This document shows, one piece after another, positions 6,664 through 14,717 of a stretch of DNA of 64,000 nt. Position 1 is the first letter of the stretch. Each line of letters begins with the position of its first letter. Below the pieces are notes generated by a model. The model saw only the letters and a list, made by a program, of their open reading frames with translations, had not been told where the DNA came from and searched no databases. Source of the DNA: an uncultured bacterium (lineage in GTDB: Bacteria; Bacteroidota; Bacteroidia; Bacteroidales; Bacteroidaceae); NCBI GenBank assembly GCA_905214625.1, contig CAJMMQ010000001.1:1-64000 (forward strand). The letters run 5' to 3'. Both the position numbers and the translations under genes were made by a program.

Positions 6664-6711
6664 GGACAAGATAATCAACAACACCGTTACATCCAATAAG
6701 CATACTTGTCC
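6664..6711 (-). terminator. Weak hairpin downstream of the AmmeMemoRadiSam genes
   Basis: GGACAAG (6664-6670) pairs with CTTGTCC (6705-6711) across a 34-base loop, about 30 bp beyond the stop of the radical SAM gene. The loop is long, so this is a weak candidate. The change from mobile element to chromosome lies roughly here, between 6635 and 6740. Confidence 0.25.
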
Positions 6712-6739
6712 TGTTACTTTTAATACTTATGTTAAAAAA

Positions 6740-7807
6740 TCACCACACACCGGCAATCTTGCTGCCGCACTTAGGGCAGATGCCGCGGAAGTTGCCAAGG
6801 GCCACATTGTAGCCGGCACGATGGATAAGGAGAGTGCCACAATGGGGACAACGAGTGTCTTCGGCACCGGTAAGCGACACGTTGCCAAGATAGACATGGC
6901 GCATGCCCTGACTTATAGCCACACGGCGGGCCTCAACGAGTAGCGGCAGGGGAGTGGGCACAAAGCTTGCGCCGGCATCCTTAACGCCCATTGGCGTAAC
7001 GGAAAGCACCGACATTAGGCCCTGCATCTTGTACTGCGGGAAGAAACGGCTGAAATGGAGCGGACTGTCGGCAAAACCGTTGTCGGCGAGCCAGCGGCAC
7101 ATGCGGGCTATCATGTCCATGTCGTCGTTTACGCCGGGTATTACAAGATTGGTTATCTCAATCCACACGCCGGCATCGAGCATACTTTTTAGCGTATGAA
7201 GGACAGGGGCAAGCCGCACACCGCTGACAGAGCGGTAGATGTCGTCGGAAAACGACTTGAGGTCTACGTTGGCGGCATCGATATACGGCAGCAGACTGTC
7301 AAGCGGACGGGCGTTGACATAGCCTGCCGTAACCAATATGTTTTTCAGTCCGCGCTCACGGCACGCCACAGCGCAGTCGCGCGTGTACTCAAACCATGTC
7401 AGCGGCTCGGTGTATGTGTAAGCCACCATGCCGCAACCGTTATCTTCAGCCAGCCGCACCACGTCAGTCGCACTTAGCTGTCTGTAAGGCACGTCGGCCG
7501 TTGATGCCTGCGATATGTTCCAGTTCTGACAGTTAAGGCACGAAAGGTTGCAGCCCGCCGCAGCCAGCGACAGGCAGCTGCCGCCGGGATGAAAATGCAG
7601 CAGCGGCTTCTTCTCCACCGGGTCTATCTGCAACGCGCACACACGACCGTAGTTTTCAGCCACGAGCCGCCCGTCGCGGCATACCCTGCCGCGGCACTTT
7701 CCGCGCTCGCCCTCTGCCAGACGGCAACCGTGAGGGCACAGATGGCATACCACCTTGCCGCCTTCAACGGCTTCATAAAATTCAGCTTCGCGCTCCATAT
7801 CCGTCAC
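6740..7807 (-). CDS. amrS: AmmeMemoRadiSam system radical SAM enzyme
   Basis: A 355-residue radical SAM protein. The iron-sulfur motif CxxxCxxC is at residues 86-93 (CNLSCLNC), preceded by an N-terminal cysteine cluster (CHLCPHGCRL and GKCRG, residues 21-39), with TYTEPLTWFEYT near residue 131 and a C-terminal zinc-ribbon-like end (CPHCGTLL and CPKCGSKI). This arrangement matches the radical SAM member of the AmmeMemoRadiSam system, relatives of pyruvate formate-lyase activases. It starts 2 bp after the Memo-AMMECR1 stop, so the two are one operon. The reaction is unknown; the fixed gene partnership implies it acts with, or on the same substrate as, the fused neighbour. It has no signal peptide and should be cytoplasmic. 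Confidence 0.85.
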   Translation of the reverse strand: MTDMEREAEFYEAVEGGKVVCHLCPHGCRLAEGERGKCRGRVCRDGRLVAENYGRVCALQIDPVEKKPLLHFHPGGSCLSLAAAGCNLSCLNCQNWNISQASTADVPYRQLSATDVVRLAEDNGCGMVAYTYTEPLTWFEYTRDCAVACRERGLKNILVTAGYVNARPLDSLLPYIDAANVDLKSFSDDIYRSVSGVRLAPVLHTLKSMLDAGVWIEITNLVIPGVNDDMDMIARMCRWLADNGFADSPLHFSRFFPQYKMQGLMSVLSVTPMGVKDAGASFVPTPLPLLVEARRVAISQGMRHVYLGNVSLTGAEDTRCPHCGTLLIHRAGYNVALGNFRGICPKCGSKIAGVW

Positions 7808-7809
7808 AT

Positions 7810-9321
7810 TTATTTATCGTCTCCTTCGCCGAACACTTCGGCCTCATACACATACAGCTCAGCATCGCGCCATCCGTCCCAGCCAAGTCCGGCCTTGTCG
7901 CGCGAGCAGTGGCCGAAAAACTCTTCCTTAGTCCAGTCGGTCTCATCTGCCACCTGCGGCAGGAACGTGCCCGAGCTGGCACCATTAACCATAAAGATGC
8001 CGTGACGGCCGAGCTGAAACTCGTCGATTGACGATATACGGCGCAGCGGCGACAGCACGGATATCTCTATCTTAATATCATTCAGCTCTTCCTTGCGCAC
8101 AGGATAAAAGCGCGGGTCTTCAAAAGCGGCCGACTTTGCCATCTCCTCAACCGTGGCATACAGCGGCCTGTAGCCAACAAGATTACCTATACATCCGCGT
8201 AGACGGCCGCCTGACGTCAGCGTTACAAAGGCTCCGCAGCGTGCCTTCAGGGTTTCAGACAACTTAGCTGTGTCACACGGCAGTTCGCCGTTTCCGCTGA
8301 GCATATTCTCTATTGTCTTGCGCGCAATGCCGAGCAGGGTGCGTTTCTCGTCTGCCGTAAGGCCAAACGCTGCATCCTTTTCTGCTCCACCGCCTTCGGC
8401 TTTTCCGCCCGTAACGGCAAAGGCATGATAGCCCACCACGCCGTCGTGGTCGCCGTAAGGTGAGTCGCCGGAGTTGCAATATCCAAGATGCTCCATTTTA
8501 AGTGTGCCGCCATTTTCCATCATCATCAGCAACACGGCTATGGGCGACTGTCCGCATGCGCTTGTGTAGAGGTTTGAAACGTGGCGCGAGGCGTTGTCGT
8601 TAATCGCACCTACAAACTCTGTCAGCGAGGCCTTCTCTATGGCTCGCCCTGTGATGCCGTCCACCTCAACGGCATCGTCATAGCGTGGATAATGAGAGAA
8701 GTCGCTGCTTATGACAAACAGGTTGTCGGCCGTGAAGTATGGCTGCAGGGCCTTGGCCACGCGCTGCAGTTTGTCGATGTCCTGCGTACCTATTATTATT
8801 GGTACAATGGGCGGCATCTTGTCCATACGGCGTTGCAGGAAAGGCAACTGCACCTCAAGGCAGTGCTCGCCGTCGTGTGCCTTGGGCAGACAGCAGAACA
8901 CGCTGTCGGAACGCAACAGAGCATCGCATACGTCGAGGTCTATCTCTACGTTGCCAAGCGGCGTGGCGTAAGCGCCGAACTGGTTGTCGACCGAAGCGCC
9001 GTCGAAGGCAGCCTTATGGCTCGGCCCCAACAGGAACACTCGTTTATATTCTCTTGCCGGATTTATGCGCATATAAGCCTTTGCCGCCATTGCTCCCGAA
9101 AAGACATAGCCTGCATGGGGCACAATGACGGCGCGCACGTCGTCGGCATTATTTACTCCGGCTGACTTCAGAAAACCGTCGACATCGTCGGCAAGCGTGT
9201 CTGCCGAGGCTGAATAAAACTGCCCGGCAACGGCCGGCTTACGTATATCGTCTGCACCGCGTGAGCATGACTGTGAAATGTGTGTTGCCATAATCAGTAT
9301 AATTAATAGTTTTGCTTTCAA
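7810..9321 (-). CDS. Fused Memo-AMMECR1 protein (AmmeMemoRadiSam A/B), probable lipoprotein
   Basis: With the TTG start at 9321 this is 503 residues. The Memo (system B) part spans about residues 25-305: AVIVPHAGYVFSGAMAAKAY, LLGPSHKAAF, then HDGEHCLEVQLPFL and SSDFSHYPRY, which carry the conserved histidines and acids. The AMMECR1 (system A) part spans about 325-500, with GAFVTLTSGGRLRGCIGNL. I prefer TTG at 9321 because it gives a lipoprotein signal, MKAKLLIILIMATHISQSC, and because a -7 box lies just upstream at 9351-9358. The ATG at 9291 would delete this signal, and the ATG at 9438 is upstream of the promoter. The lipid-anchor reading puts this protein outside the cytoplasm, unlike its radical SAM partner. 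Domain calls are firm; localisation is inference. Confidence 0.8.
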   Translation of the reverse strand: MKAKLLIILIMATHISQSCSRGADDIRKPAVAGQFYSASADTLADDVDGFLKSAGVNNADDVRAVIVPHAGYVFSGAMAAKAYMRINPAREYKRVFLLGPSHKAAFDGASVDNQFGAYATPLGNVEIDLDVCDALLRSDSVFCCLPKAHDGEHCLEVQLPFLQRRMDKMPPIVPIIIGTQDIDKLQRVAKALQPYFTADNLFVISSDFSHYPRYDDAVEVDGITGRAIEKASLTEFVGAINDNASRHVSNLYTSACGQSPIAVLLMMMENGGTLKMEHLGYCNSGDSPYGDHDGVVGYHAFAVTGGKAEGGGAEKDAAFGLTADEKRTLLGIARKTIENMLSGNGELPCDTAKLSETLKARCGAFVTLTSGGRLRGCIGNLVGYRPLYATVEEMAKSAAFEDPRFYPVRKEELNDIKIEISVLSPLRRISSIDEFQLGRHGIFMVNGASSGTFLPQVADETDWTKEEFFGHCSRDKAGLGWDGWRDAELYVYEAEVFGEGDDK

Positions 9322-9350
9322 GGTTATTGCGAATAATTGTTCCGATATGG

Positions 9351-9358
9351 CAAAAATA
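9351..9358 (-). promoter_or_regulatory. -7 box of the AmmeMemoRadiSam operon
   Basis: TATTTTTG on the minus strand (9358-9351) fits TAnnTTTG and would start transcription about 22 bp before the TTG codon at 9321. No clear -33 TTTG. Confidence 0.4.
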
Positions 9359-9414
9359 CGAATAATACGCGAGTTTAGAATAAGAAAGTAAAAAAATAGT
9401 AATCTCGCGAATAT

Positions 9415-9460
9415 GAAACGTGGCCTTATGCATTGCAAAAGGCCACGTTTTGTCTTTTCA
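9415..9460. repeat. Short array of the 22-bp AAAA-N7-TTTT unit
   Basis: Two units in register at 9415 (degenerate) and 9437 (AAAAGGCCACGTTTT). Arms 9416-9426 and 9440-9450 also form a perfect 11-bp hairpin, AAACGTGGCCT with AGGCCACGTTT. It lies between two minus-strand genes, upstream of the AmmeMemoRadiSam promoter. Confidence 0.6.
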
Positions 9461-9507
9461 GAAAGGCTGCTGACGGATATATTCTTGTTGTGTCTGCGGT
9501 TAAATCA

Positions 9508-10065
9508 TCAAAATGTAGTGCCTTTGAAAATATTGCTCCGCTCCGGTTTCCACAACATTCCGCTAAGCGTCAGCTTGTTAGAGTTGAAGTTTGGCATTAT
9601 GCTCACAGTGGCCTTGTTGCCGTCTTTCCATAGTGATATGGAAAGCTGTGCAGATATGCCTTTCCCTGATACGCCCATTTCAATGTACACATTGCCCTTT
9701 TTGTCTGTTTTCACTTTGTAGCCACTTATGTTGCCCTCGAGCGTTATTCCGCCAAGACCGTTGAAACCCGACACCGGCACGTTGAACGCCACCTGCACAA
9801 TGGCGTTGCTGCCACCGACAGACACAAAATTGGTGCTTGCGGTTACGTGGGCCGTATATCCGCGCTTGAAAGTTACCTGGTCGGCCTCTATAATAAATGC
9901 CGTGTCGTTTATTGCCCGCACGGCTTCAGCGTTCAGTGCGCTGTCTATGCGTGCCTCCATTAGCTTTTTCTCCTTCTTTGTAAGTTTCCTGCTTTGTGTG
10001 TCGTTCTGTGCCATTGTTGGCAGTGAGGTGATGACGGCAAGCGCCAATATTATTATTGTTCTCAT
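9508..10065 (-). CDS. DUF4251 secreted protein, copy 1
   Basis: A 185-residue protein with a signal peptide ending MAQ (MRTIIILALAVITSLPTMAQ), then a charged helix with KLTKKEKKLMEARIDSAL, then the beta-rich DUF4251 domain with ISGYKVKTDKKGNVYIEMGV and PNFNSNKLTLSGML. DUF4251 proteins are common in gut Bacteroidales; their function is unknown and they probably sit in the periplasm. The protein at 10428-10985 has the same length and roughly half its residues in common, so this is a tandem duplication, now split by the 233-bp repeat element at 10091-10323. Confidence 0.8.
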   Translation of the reverse strand: MRTIIILALAVITSLPTMAQNDTQSRKLTKKEKKLMEARIDSALNAEAVRAINDTAFIIEADQVTFKRGYTAHVTASTNFVSVGGSNAIVQVAFNVPVSGFNGLGGITLEGNISGYKVKTDKKGNVYIEMGVSGKGISAQLSISLWKDGNKATVSIMPNFNSNKLTLSGMLWKPERSNIFKGTTF

Positions 10066-10090
10066 ATAAACTTTTTTATTTATGTTTGTT

Positions 10091-10323
10091 ACCCGTTTAC
10101 GGAATTATTTGTGCCCTTTTGTGGCAGACACTTACGGTTTGTTGCATTTCTAATACTTTTACTTACAGTTTCCGCCTGCTTCCGGCAAGTATGCAAAAGG
10201 TGGCCTTTTATAGTGTAAAAGGCGGCCTTTTGCAAGACGAAAAGCCATGTTTTGCAGGCTGAAAAGACACCATTTGAAACTGTAACCATCGGCATTCCAC
10301 TTAAAACAATTCCGTCAGCTGGT
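10091..10323 (+). mobile_element. 233-bp MITE-like element, copy A
   Basis: This non-coding element is 233 bp long and about 90% identical, without gaps, to the reverse complement of 28342-28574 (22 mismatches by my count). The ends are inverted repeats: in copy B, ACCCGTTG at one end and CAACGGGT at the other, extending about 20 bp with few mismatches. In copy A the right end is eroded (CAGCTGGT). Inside are four units of the 22-bp AAAA-N7-TTTT repeat, starting near 10195, 10217, 10239 and 10261. It has no open frame. It separates the two DUF4251 genes. No clear target-site duplication could be read. Confidence 0.75.
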
Positions 10324-10427
10324 GTTTATTGTGAATGCCGTGATTTCAGTTGAACTTTATGTTGCCACGCGTTTTATATGGATAAAGGTGTTTATGCCTT
10401 TCCCATAATGGTTGGTTAATGTGGCGT

Positions 10428-10985
10428 TTACAGTGTGTTGCCCTGAATGACATGACTTTTTGCGTATGGCAGAATATTGCCGTTTAGTGTCATTCTGTTA
10501 GAGTTGAAGTTTGGCTGCACACTGATGTTGGCTGTGTTTGATCCGTTCCATAGGGTTATTAACACTTGGGCCGATATAGCGTTTCCGCTTACACTCATTT
10601 GTACATACACGTTGCCTTTCTTGTCTTTGCTTATCTTATAACCCGACAGCTGTCCGCTTACGGTTATTCCGCCCATGCCGTTGGCTCCGGCCAAGGGCGT
10701 GTTCATAGCCAGCTGAACAACGGCATTGTCTTTATTTACAGCAACAAAATTAGTACTTGGCGTTACTTCGGCCATGTCGCCCGACTTGAACACTACCTGA
10801 TTGGCCTCAAGCGTAAATGCCGTGTCGTTTATTGCTGTTTCTGCCTGGACAAACAGCGCGCTGTCAATGCGCTGCTGCAATATTTTCTTTTCTTCTTTTG
10901 ACAGCTTGCCCGGCTTTGAGTTTTGAGCCATGGCTGGCATTATTGCAGCTGTAGTCAATAATGCGGTTAAAATTTTCTTTCTCAT
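10428..10985 (-). CDS. DUF4251 secreted protein, copy 2
   Basis: I start this at the ATG at 10985, which gives a signal peptide (MRKKILTALLTTAAIMPAMA) and a 185-residue protein, exactly the length of the copy at 9508-10065. The mature part has KLSKEEKKILQQRIDSALFV, then the DUF4251 core with MGGITVSGQLSGYKISKDKK and PNFNSNRMTLNGNILPYA. The longer frame to 11084 adds a stretch with no signal. Both copies share a C-terminal end of the type (I/F)xGxTxF/L. The function is unknown; a periplasmic or outer-membrane-associated role is likely from the signal peptide. Confidence 0.8.
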   Translation of the reverse strand: MRKKILTALLTTAAIMPAMAQNSKPGKLSKEEKKILQQRIDSALFVQAETAINDTAFTLEANQVVFKSGDMAEVTPSTNFVAVNKDNAVVQLAMNTPLAGANGMGGITVSGQLSGYKISKDKKGNVYVQMSVSGNAISAQVLITLWNGSNTANISVQPNFNSNRMTLNGNILPYAKSHVIQGNTL

Positions 10986-11287
10986 AATTGTCTTTTTACC
11001 TTGATAAAACTTATACCATAATAGATTGTGGCTAAATGTACGTAAATAAATTGACATATCGCATAATTGGCAATAAATCTTCATCGTGTTAAGCGTTTTT
11101 AACCAGTTGCGAGGGGATATGTGTATTATATTGGCTTTTTTTGTGATAAATGTTGATATTTGTGTATATATGGCTTTCGCTTTTTATCATTGTTTTTATA
11201 GATAGCAAAATAATTGTATTTTTGTGTAGTTTTTCGGCCGTTGCTGCGTCTAACGGTTAAAAGTAACTTAATTATTCGGATAAGATA
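10986..11287. other. Intergenic region between divergent DUF4251 and sigma factor genes
   Basis: About 300 bp, AT-rich. On the plus strand TATTTTTG at 11217-11224 fits the -7 box for the sigma factor gene. No hairpin, repeat unit or gene was recognised. Confidence 0.4.
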
Positions 11288-11767
11288 ATGGAAACAATGG
11301 AGAAACAATTTGCGCAGATTGTGCGGGACAACCGCAGCACGATATACACCGTGTGCTATATGTTCTCGAAGGATGCCGATGAGGTGAGCGACCTGTTTCA
11401 GGAGGTGCTCATCAACCTATGGAAGGGTTTCGCGGCCTTTGAGGGCAAGAGCGACATAAGGACATGGATTTATCGCGTGAGCCTTAACACGTGTATTTCG
11501 GTCGACCGCAAGAAGAAAAGGCACAAGACCGTGCCGCTGTCGATGAGCATCAACCTGTTTGAAGACAACGATGCCGACACGCGCCAGGTGCAGTTGCTGT
11601 ATAAAAGAATTAACCGCCTCGGACCTTTCGACAAGGCTCTGGTGCTGCTTTGGCTCGAAAACCTGAGCTACGACGAGATAGGGGCGGTGATGGGCTTATC
11701 GGCAAAGAATGTCTCTGTTAAGCTCGTAAGGATAAGAGAGTTGCTCAAAAAAATGTCAAACGATTAA
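11288..11767 (+). CDS. ECF-type RNA polymerase sigma factor
   Basis: A 159-residue sigma-70 family protein. Region 2 spans about residues 8-75, with YMFSKDADEVSDLFQEVLIN and LWKGFAAFEGKSDIRTWIYR. Region 4 spans about 100-155, with ALVLLWLENLSYDEIGAVMG followed by LSAKNVSVKLVRIRELL, the helix-turn-helix that reads the -35 element. There is no region 1.1 or 3, as expected for extracytoplasmic-function factors. The next gene, 15 bp downstream, encodes a membrane protein that takes the place of the usual anti-sigma gene. ATG at 11297 (MEKQ) is an alternative start. The signal and regulon are unknown. Confidence 0.85.
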   Translation: METMEKQFAQIVRDNRSTIYTVCYMFSKDADEVSDLFQEVLINLWKGFAAFEGKSDIRTWIYRVSLNTCISVDRKKKRHKTVPLSMSINLFEDNDADTRQVQLLYKRINRLGPFDKALVLLWLENLSYDEIGAVMGLSAKNVSVKLVRIRELLKKMSND

Positions 11768-11782
11768 AGAAAGGATTCTGTT

Positions 11783-12376
11783 ATGGAGAATATTATAGAC
11801 AACAACGGACTTGAGGAAATGAAGGCGCAGATGGCCATACTGAAAAACAAGATAGAAGGGCAGACCATGCTTAACGAGCGCCTGATGAGGCGGGCCATGA
11901 ACGACCGTATGTCGTTGGTAAGGCGTATGGTGGTTTTGGATGTGGTTTTGGTGATAGTGTGCATTGCAGCTATGTATGCTTTCATGGAGCTGTGCGGCCT
12001 GTCGCTGCTGTTCTTTGTGGTGAGCGTGGTGCTGTTTGGCTGGTGCTTGATGTCTTCGGCCTATATTAACAGGATAAAGGAGAGCGAACTGCTTGAGGGC
12101 GACTTGCTGAAAACAGGCGAAAAACTGGTCAAGATGAAGCGTCTGCGTGTGCGTCTGATGATGATTAACCTTCCGCTCGCTTTGGCATGGGCTGTATGGT
12201 ACGGCTATGAGGCGATTAGTTTTGAGGCAGCAAGGGGCGGCGAGCCGCGGAGCATGATCGTAGGTCTGTGTGTAGGCTTTGTCGTAGGATTAATCATCGG
12301 ACTGATGATGCTCCGCAAGATGCAGCAGGCTAACGACATCGTGATACGGCAGATTGAGGAGATGAAAAAGGTATAG
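11783..12376 (+). CDS. Membrane protein coupled to the sigma factor (possible anti-sigma)
   Basis: A 197-residue protein that begins with a soluble helical region of about 45 residues (MKAQMAILKNKIEGQTMLNE) and then has four hydrophobic segments: VVLDVVLVIVCIAAMYAFME, LSLLFFVVSVVLFGWCLM, MMINLPLALAWAVWYGYEAI and MIVGLCVGFVVGLIIGLMML. It ends in a short charged tail. I do not recognise a named family. Its place 15 bp after the sigma gene, with a cytoplasmic N-terminal helix, fits a membrane-bound sigma partner, but it lacks the zinc-binding or FecR-type features of known anti-sigma factors. Other Bacteroidales sigma-membrane pairs of this sort exist as far as I recall. Confidence 0.6.
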   Translation: MENIIDNNGLEEMKAQMAILKNKIEGQTMLNERLMRRAMNDRMSLVRRMVVLDVVLVIVCIAAMYAFMELCGLSLLFFVVSVVLFGWCLMSSAYINRIKESELLEGDLLKTGEKLVKMKRLRVRLMMINLPLALAWAVWYGYEAISFEAARGGEPRSMIVGLCVGFVVGLIIGLMMLRKMQQANDIVIRQIEEMKKV

Positions 12377-12409
12377 AAGAGTATTTTTCGTGTAGTTGAG
12401 AATATATTA

Positions 12410-12452
12410 AATCCGGTGAAAGGCAAACATCATTAATGCCTTTCACCGGATT
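12410..12452. terminator. Bidirectional terminator between convergent genes
   Basis: A perfect 16-bp stem AATCCGGTGAAAGGCA (12410-12425) pairs with 12437-12452 across an 11-base loop. It lies between the sigma operon (plus) and tsaE (minus). Confidence 0.85.
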
Positions 12453-12489
12453 TCGTTATGTAGCAAAATGCTTTATTGTGATTATATTG

Positions 12490-12903
12490 TCAGAACTTAA
12501 CCACGCGGCTGCCGTCTTCCTGTTCCTCGATGGTTACCTTTGTGGCGTTTTCGGGCAGCTGCTCTTCTATCAGTTCGGGCCATTCTATGAAGCAGATGCT
12601 GTTGTTGTAGAAGTATTCTTCATATCCCATGTCATACACCTCTTCAAGTTTCTTTATGCGGTAGAAGTCGAAGTGATAGATTGTGTCGCCGGTTGTCTCT
12701 GACGTGTATTCGTTGACGATGGCGAAGGTGGGCGACGTTATGACGTCTTCAACCCCCATACACTCGCATACGGCCTTGATGAATGTCGTCTTGCCGGCGC
12801 CCATCTTGCCGTAGAAGGCAAACACGTTGCTGCGTCCCATGTTGTCGACAAACTGTTTTGCCGCATGCTTGATGTTTTCAATGTTTTCAATTCTTATCTC
12901 CAT
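12490..12903 (-). CDS. tsaE: tRNA threonylcarbamoyladenosine biosynthesis ATPase TsaE
   Basis: A 137-residue P-loop protein with Walker A FYGKMGAGKTTFIKAVCE at residues 30-47, the switch SPTFAIVNEY near 57-66, HFDFYRIKKLEEVYDMGYEE and the FIEWPE motif near 105. This is the TsaE pattern. TsaE drives the TsaB-TsaD complex that puts t6A at position 37 of ANN-decoding tRNAs. Length is usual for the family. It follows porX by 76 bp on the same strand; the order porX-tsaE recurs in Bacteroidales as far as I recall, without a known functional link. Confidence 0.9.
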   Translation of the reverse strand: MEIRIENIENIKHAAKQFVDNMGRSNVFAFYGKMGAGKTTFIKAVCECMGVEDVITSPTFAIVNEYTSETTGDTIYHFDFYRIKKLEEVYDMGYEEYFYNNSICFIEWPELIEEQLPENATKVTIEEQEDGSRVVKF

Positions 12904-12979
12904 ATCGTTGGTGTTTTTACGTTTCGTTTTAAATTTCTTTTTATCCTGTCGGTGTTTAGAGCTTTGCCTATAGCGCTGT

Positions 12980-14614
12980 TCAGCGCTTGCGTGCCTTCAG
13001 GGTTATCAGCGGCACAATCATTTCTTCCATGGATATGCCGCCGTGCTGGAATGTGTCTTTGTAGTAAGACACGTAGTAGTTGTAGTTGTTTGGATAGGCA
13101 AAAAACGAGTTGCCCGTGGCAAACACATACGACGTGCTGAGGTTAAGGGCCGGCAGCTGTGCTTTGTGTGGCTCCTTTATCACGAACACTTCTTTCGGAT
13201 TATAGTTAAGGTTTTTGCCTAACTTGTATCTCAGGTTGGTGTTTGTGTTGCGGTCGCCAATTATTTTTACCGGCTTTGATGCCCTTATGCTGCCGTGGTC
13301 GGTTGTTATCACCACTGTGTAGTTGCTCTGCGACAGCATCTTGAACAGGTCTGACAGTACAGAATGGCGAAACCAGCTTAGCGTTATGCTGCGGTAAGCC
13401 GACTCGTCGTTGGCAAGCTCGCGCACCATCTTCGACTCTGTTCGGGCGTGGCTCAGCATGTCGATAAAGTTGATTACCACTACGTTGAGGCTGTTTGCCT
13501 CGAGCTGTTTGAACTTCTGGAGAAACTTGTCGGCGCCTGCCGAGTCGTTAATCTTGTGGTAAGAGAAGGTGTCGTGGCGGCGGAAACGTTCAAGCTGAGT
13601 TCTTATCAGTGGCTCTTCGTTGAGGTTCTTGCCTTCTTCCTCGTCTTCGTCAACCCACAGCTCGGGAAACATCTGCGCTATCTGCACGGGCATCAGGCCG
13701 CTGAATATAGCGTTGCGGGCATATTGTGTGGCGGTTGGCAGAATGCTCATGTAGGTCTGTTCGTCGATGTCGAACATGTCGCCTATCTCCTGCGAGAGCA
13801 TGCGCCACTGGTCGAGGCGGAAGTTGTCGATGACAATCATGAACACCTTCTCGCCGTTGTCGAGCATGGGGAATATCTTTTTCTTGAATATGTCCATGCT
13901 CATCAGCGGTCTGTCTTCGTTGTCGGCCTGAGTATTCTTTGGCGCCTGCCTCATCTGGCTTAGCCTTAGCGTGCCGCGGCTTGCTGAAGATGCGCCTGCC
14001 TGTTGTGGCGCCACCCAGTTCATATAGTTGGCCTTTATATATTTTGCGAAGCCGTTGTTGGCCTCTTCTTTCTGCATGTTGAGCATTTCGGTCATGCTGC
14101 TGTCAGTGCTGCTGAGCTCCAGTTCCCAGTGGACAAGGCGCTTATAGACGTTCATCCAGTCGTTGTATGTCTTGCAGTCGCTTATCTGCAGGGCTATGTC
14201 CTGGAAGCTTTGCTGATAGCCGCTCTGCGTTATTTCGGTTACAATCTCCTTGCGGTGAATGTTCTTTTTGAGCGTAAGGAGTATCTGGCTCGGGTTTACC
14301 GGCTTTATCAGATAGTCGGCAATCTTTGAGCCTATTGCCTGGTCCATGATGTTTTCCTCCTCGCTCTTGGTTACCATAACCACCGGCGTGGCGGGCGATA
14401 TTTCTTTGATGCTCTGCAGGGTCTCCAGTCCGCTCAGACCGGGCATCATCTCGTCGAGCAGAATAAGGTCGAAAGTCTTCTGCCGGCACTGGTCTATGGC
14501 GTCGGTGCCGTTGGTGACTGTAACCACTTCGTAACCTTTCTTCTCGAGAAAAATGATATGCGCGCGTAGCAGTTCTATCTCGTCGTCAACCCAAAGTAAT
14601 AATCCGTTGCTCAT
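12980..14614 (-). CDS. porX: PorX: response regulator with PglZ domain (type IX secretion)
   Basis: A 544-residue protein. Residues 1-120 form a receiver domain with acidic pair D10/D11, phosphate-accepting D54 (LILLDEMMPG) and the KP motif (YLIKPVNP, about 106). After a helical linker, residues 245-540 form a PglZ/alkaline-phosphatase-like domain: VFMIVIDNFRLDQWRML, LPTATQYARNAIFSGLMP, VVVINFIDMLSHAR and VVITTDHGS, which carry the metal-binding Asp, Thr and His residues. This is PorX, which in Porphyromonas pairs with the kinase PorY and controls type IX secretion genes. The kinase gene is not in the window. porW follows on the upstream side, reinforcing the assignment. Confidence 0.9.
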   Translation of the reverse strand: MSNGLLLWVDDEIELLRAHIIFLEKKGYEVVTVTNGTDAIDQCRQKTFDLILLDEMMPGLSGLETLQSIKEISPATPVVMVTKSEEENIMDQAIGSKIADYLIKPVNPSQILLTLKKNIHRKEIVTEITQSGYQQSFQDIALQISDCKTYNDWMNVYKRLVHWELELSSTDSSMTEMLNMQKEEANNGFAKYIKANYMNWVAPQQAGASSASRGTLRLSQMRQAPKNTQADNEDRPLMSMDIFKKKIFPMLDNGEKVFMIVIDNFRLDQWRMLSQEIGDMFDIDEQTYMSILPTATQYARNAIFSGLMPVQIAQMFPELWVDEDEEEGKNLNEEPLIRTQLERFRRHDTFSYHKINDSAGADKFLQKFKQLEANSLNVVVINFIDMLSHARTESKMVRELANDESAYRSITLSWFRHSVLSDLFKMLSQSNYTVVITTDHGSIRASKPVKIIGDRNTNTNLRYKLGKNLNYNPKEVFVIKEPHKAQLPALNLSTSYVFATGNSFFAYPNNYNYYVSYYKDTFQHGGISMEEMIVPLITLKARKR

Positions 14615-14717
14615 GTTACTCCTTTCTTTTTGTTATGCTGCCCTTGTCAGGCAGACGGTCGCAGTGTCCTTTTCATGACATATGTTGCAGCAGTGTTGCG
14701 GCAGTTCGGGCATTGCA

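Noticed and set aside
9322..9438. ATG at 9438 as start of the Memo-AMMECR1 gene
   Set aside because: It lies upstream of the -7 box at 9351-9358 and inside a repeat hairpin (9416-9450).
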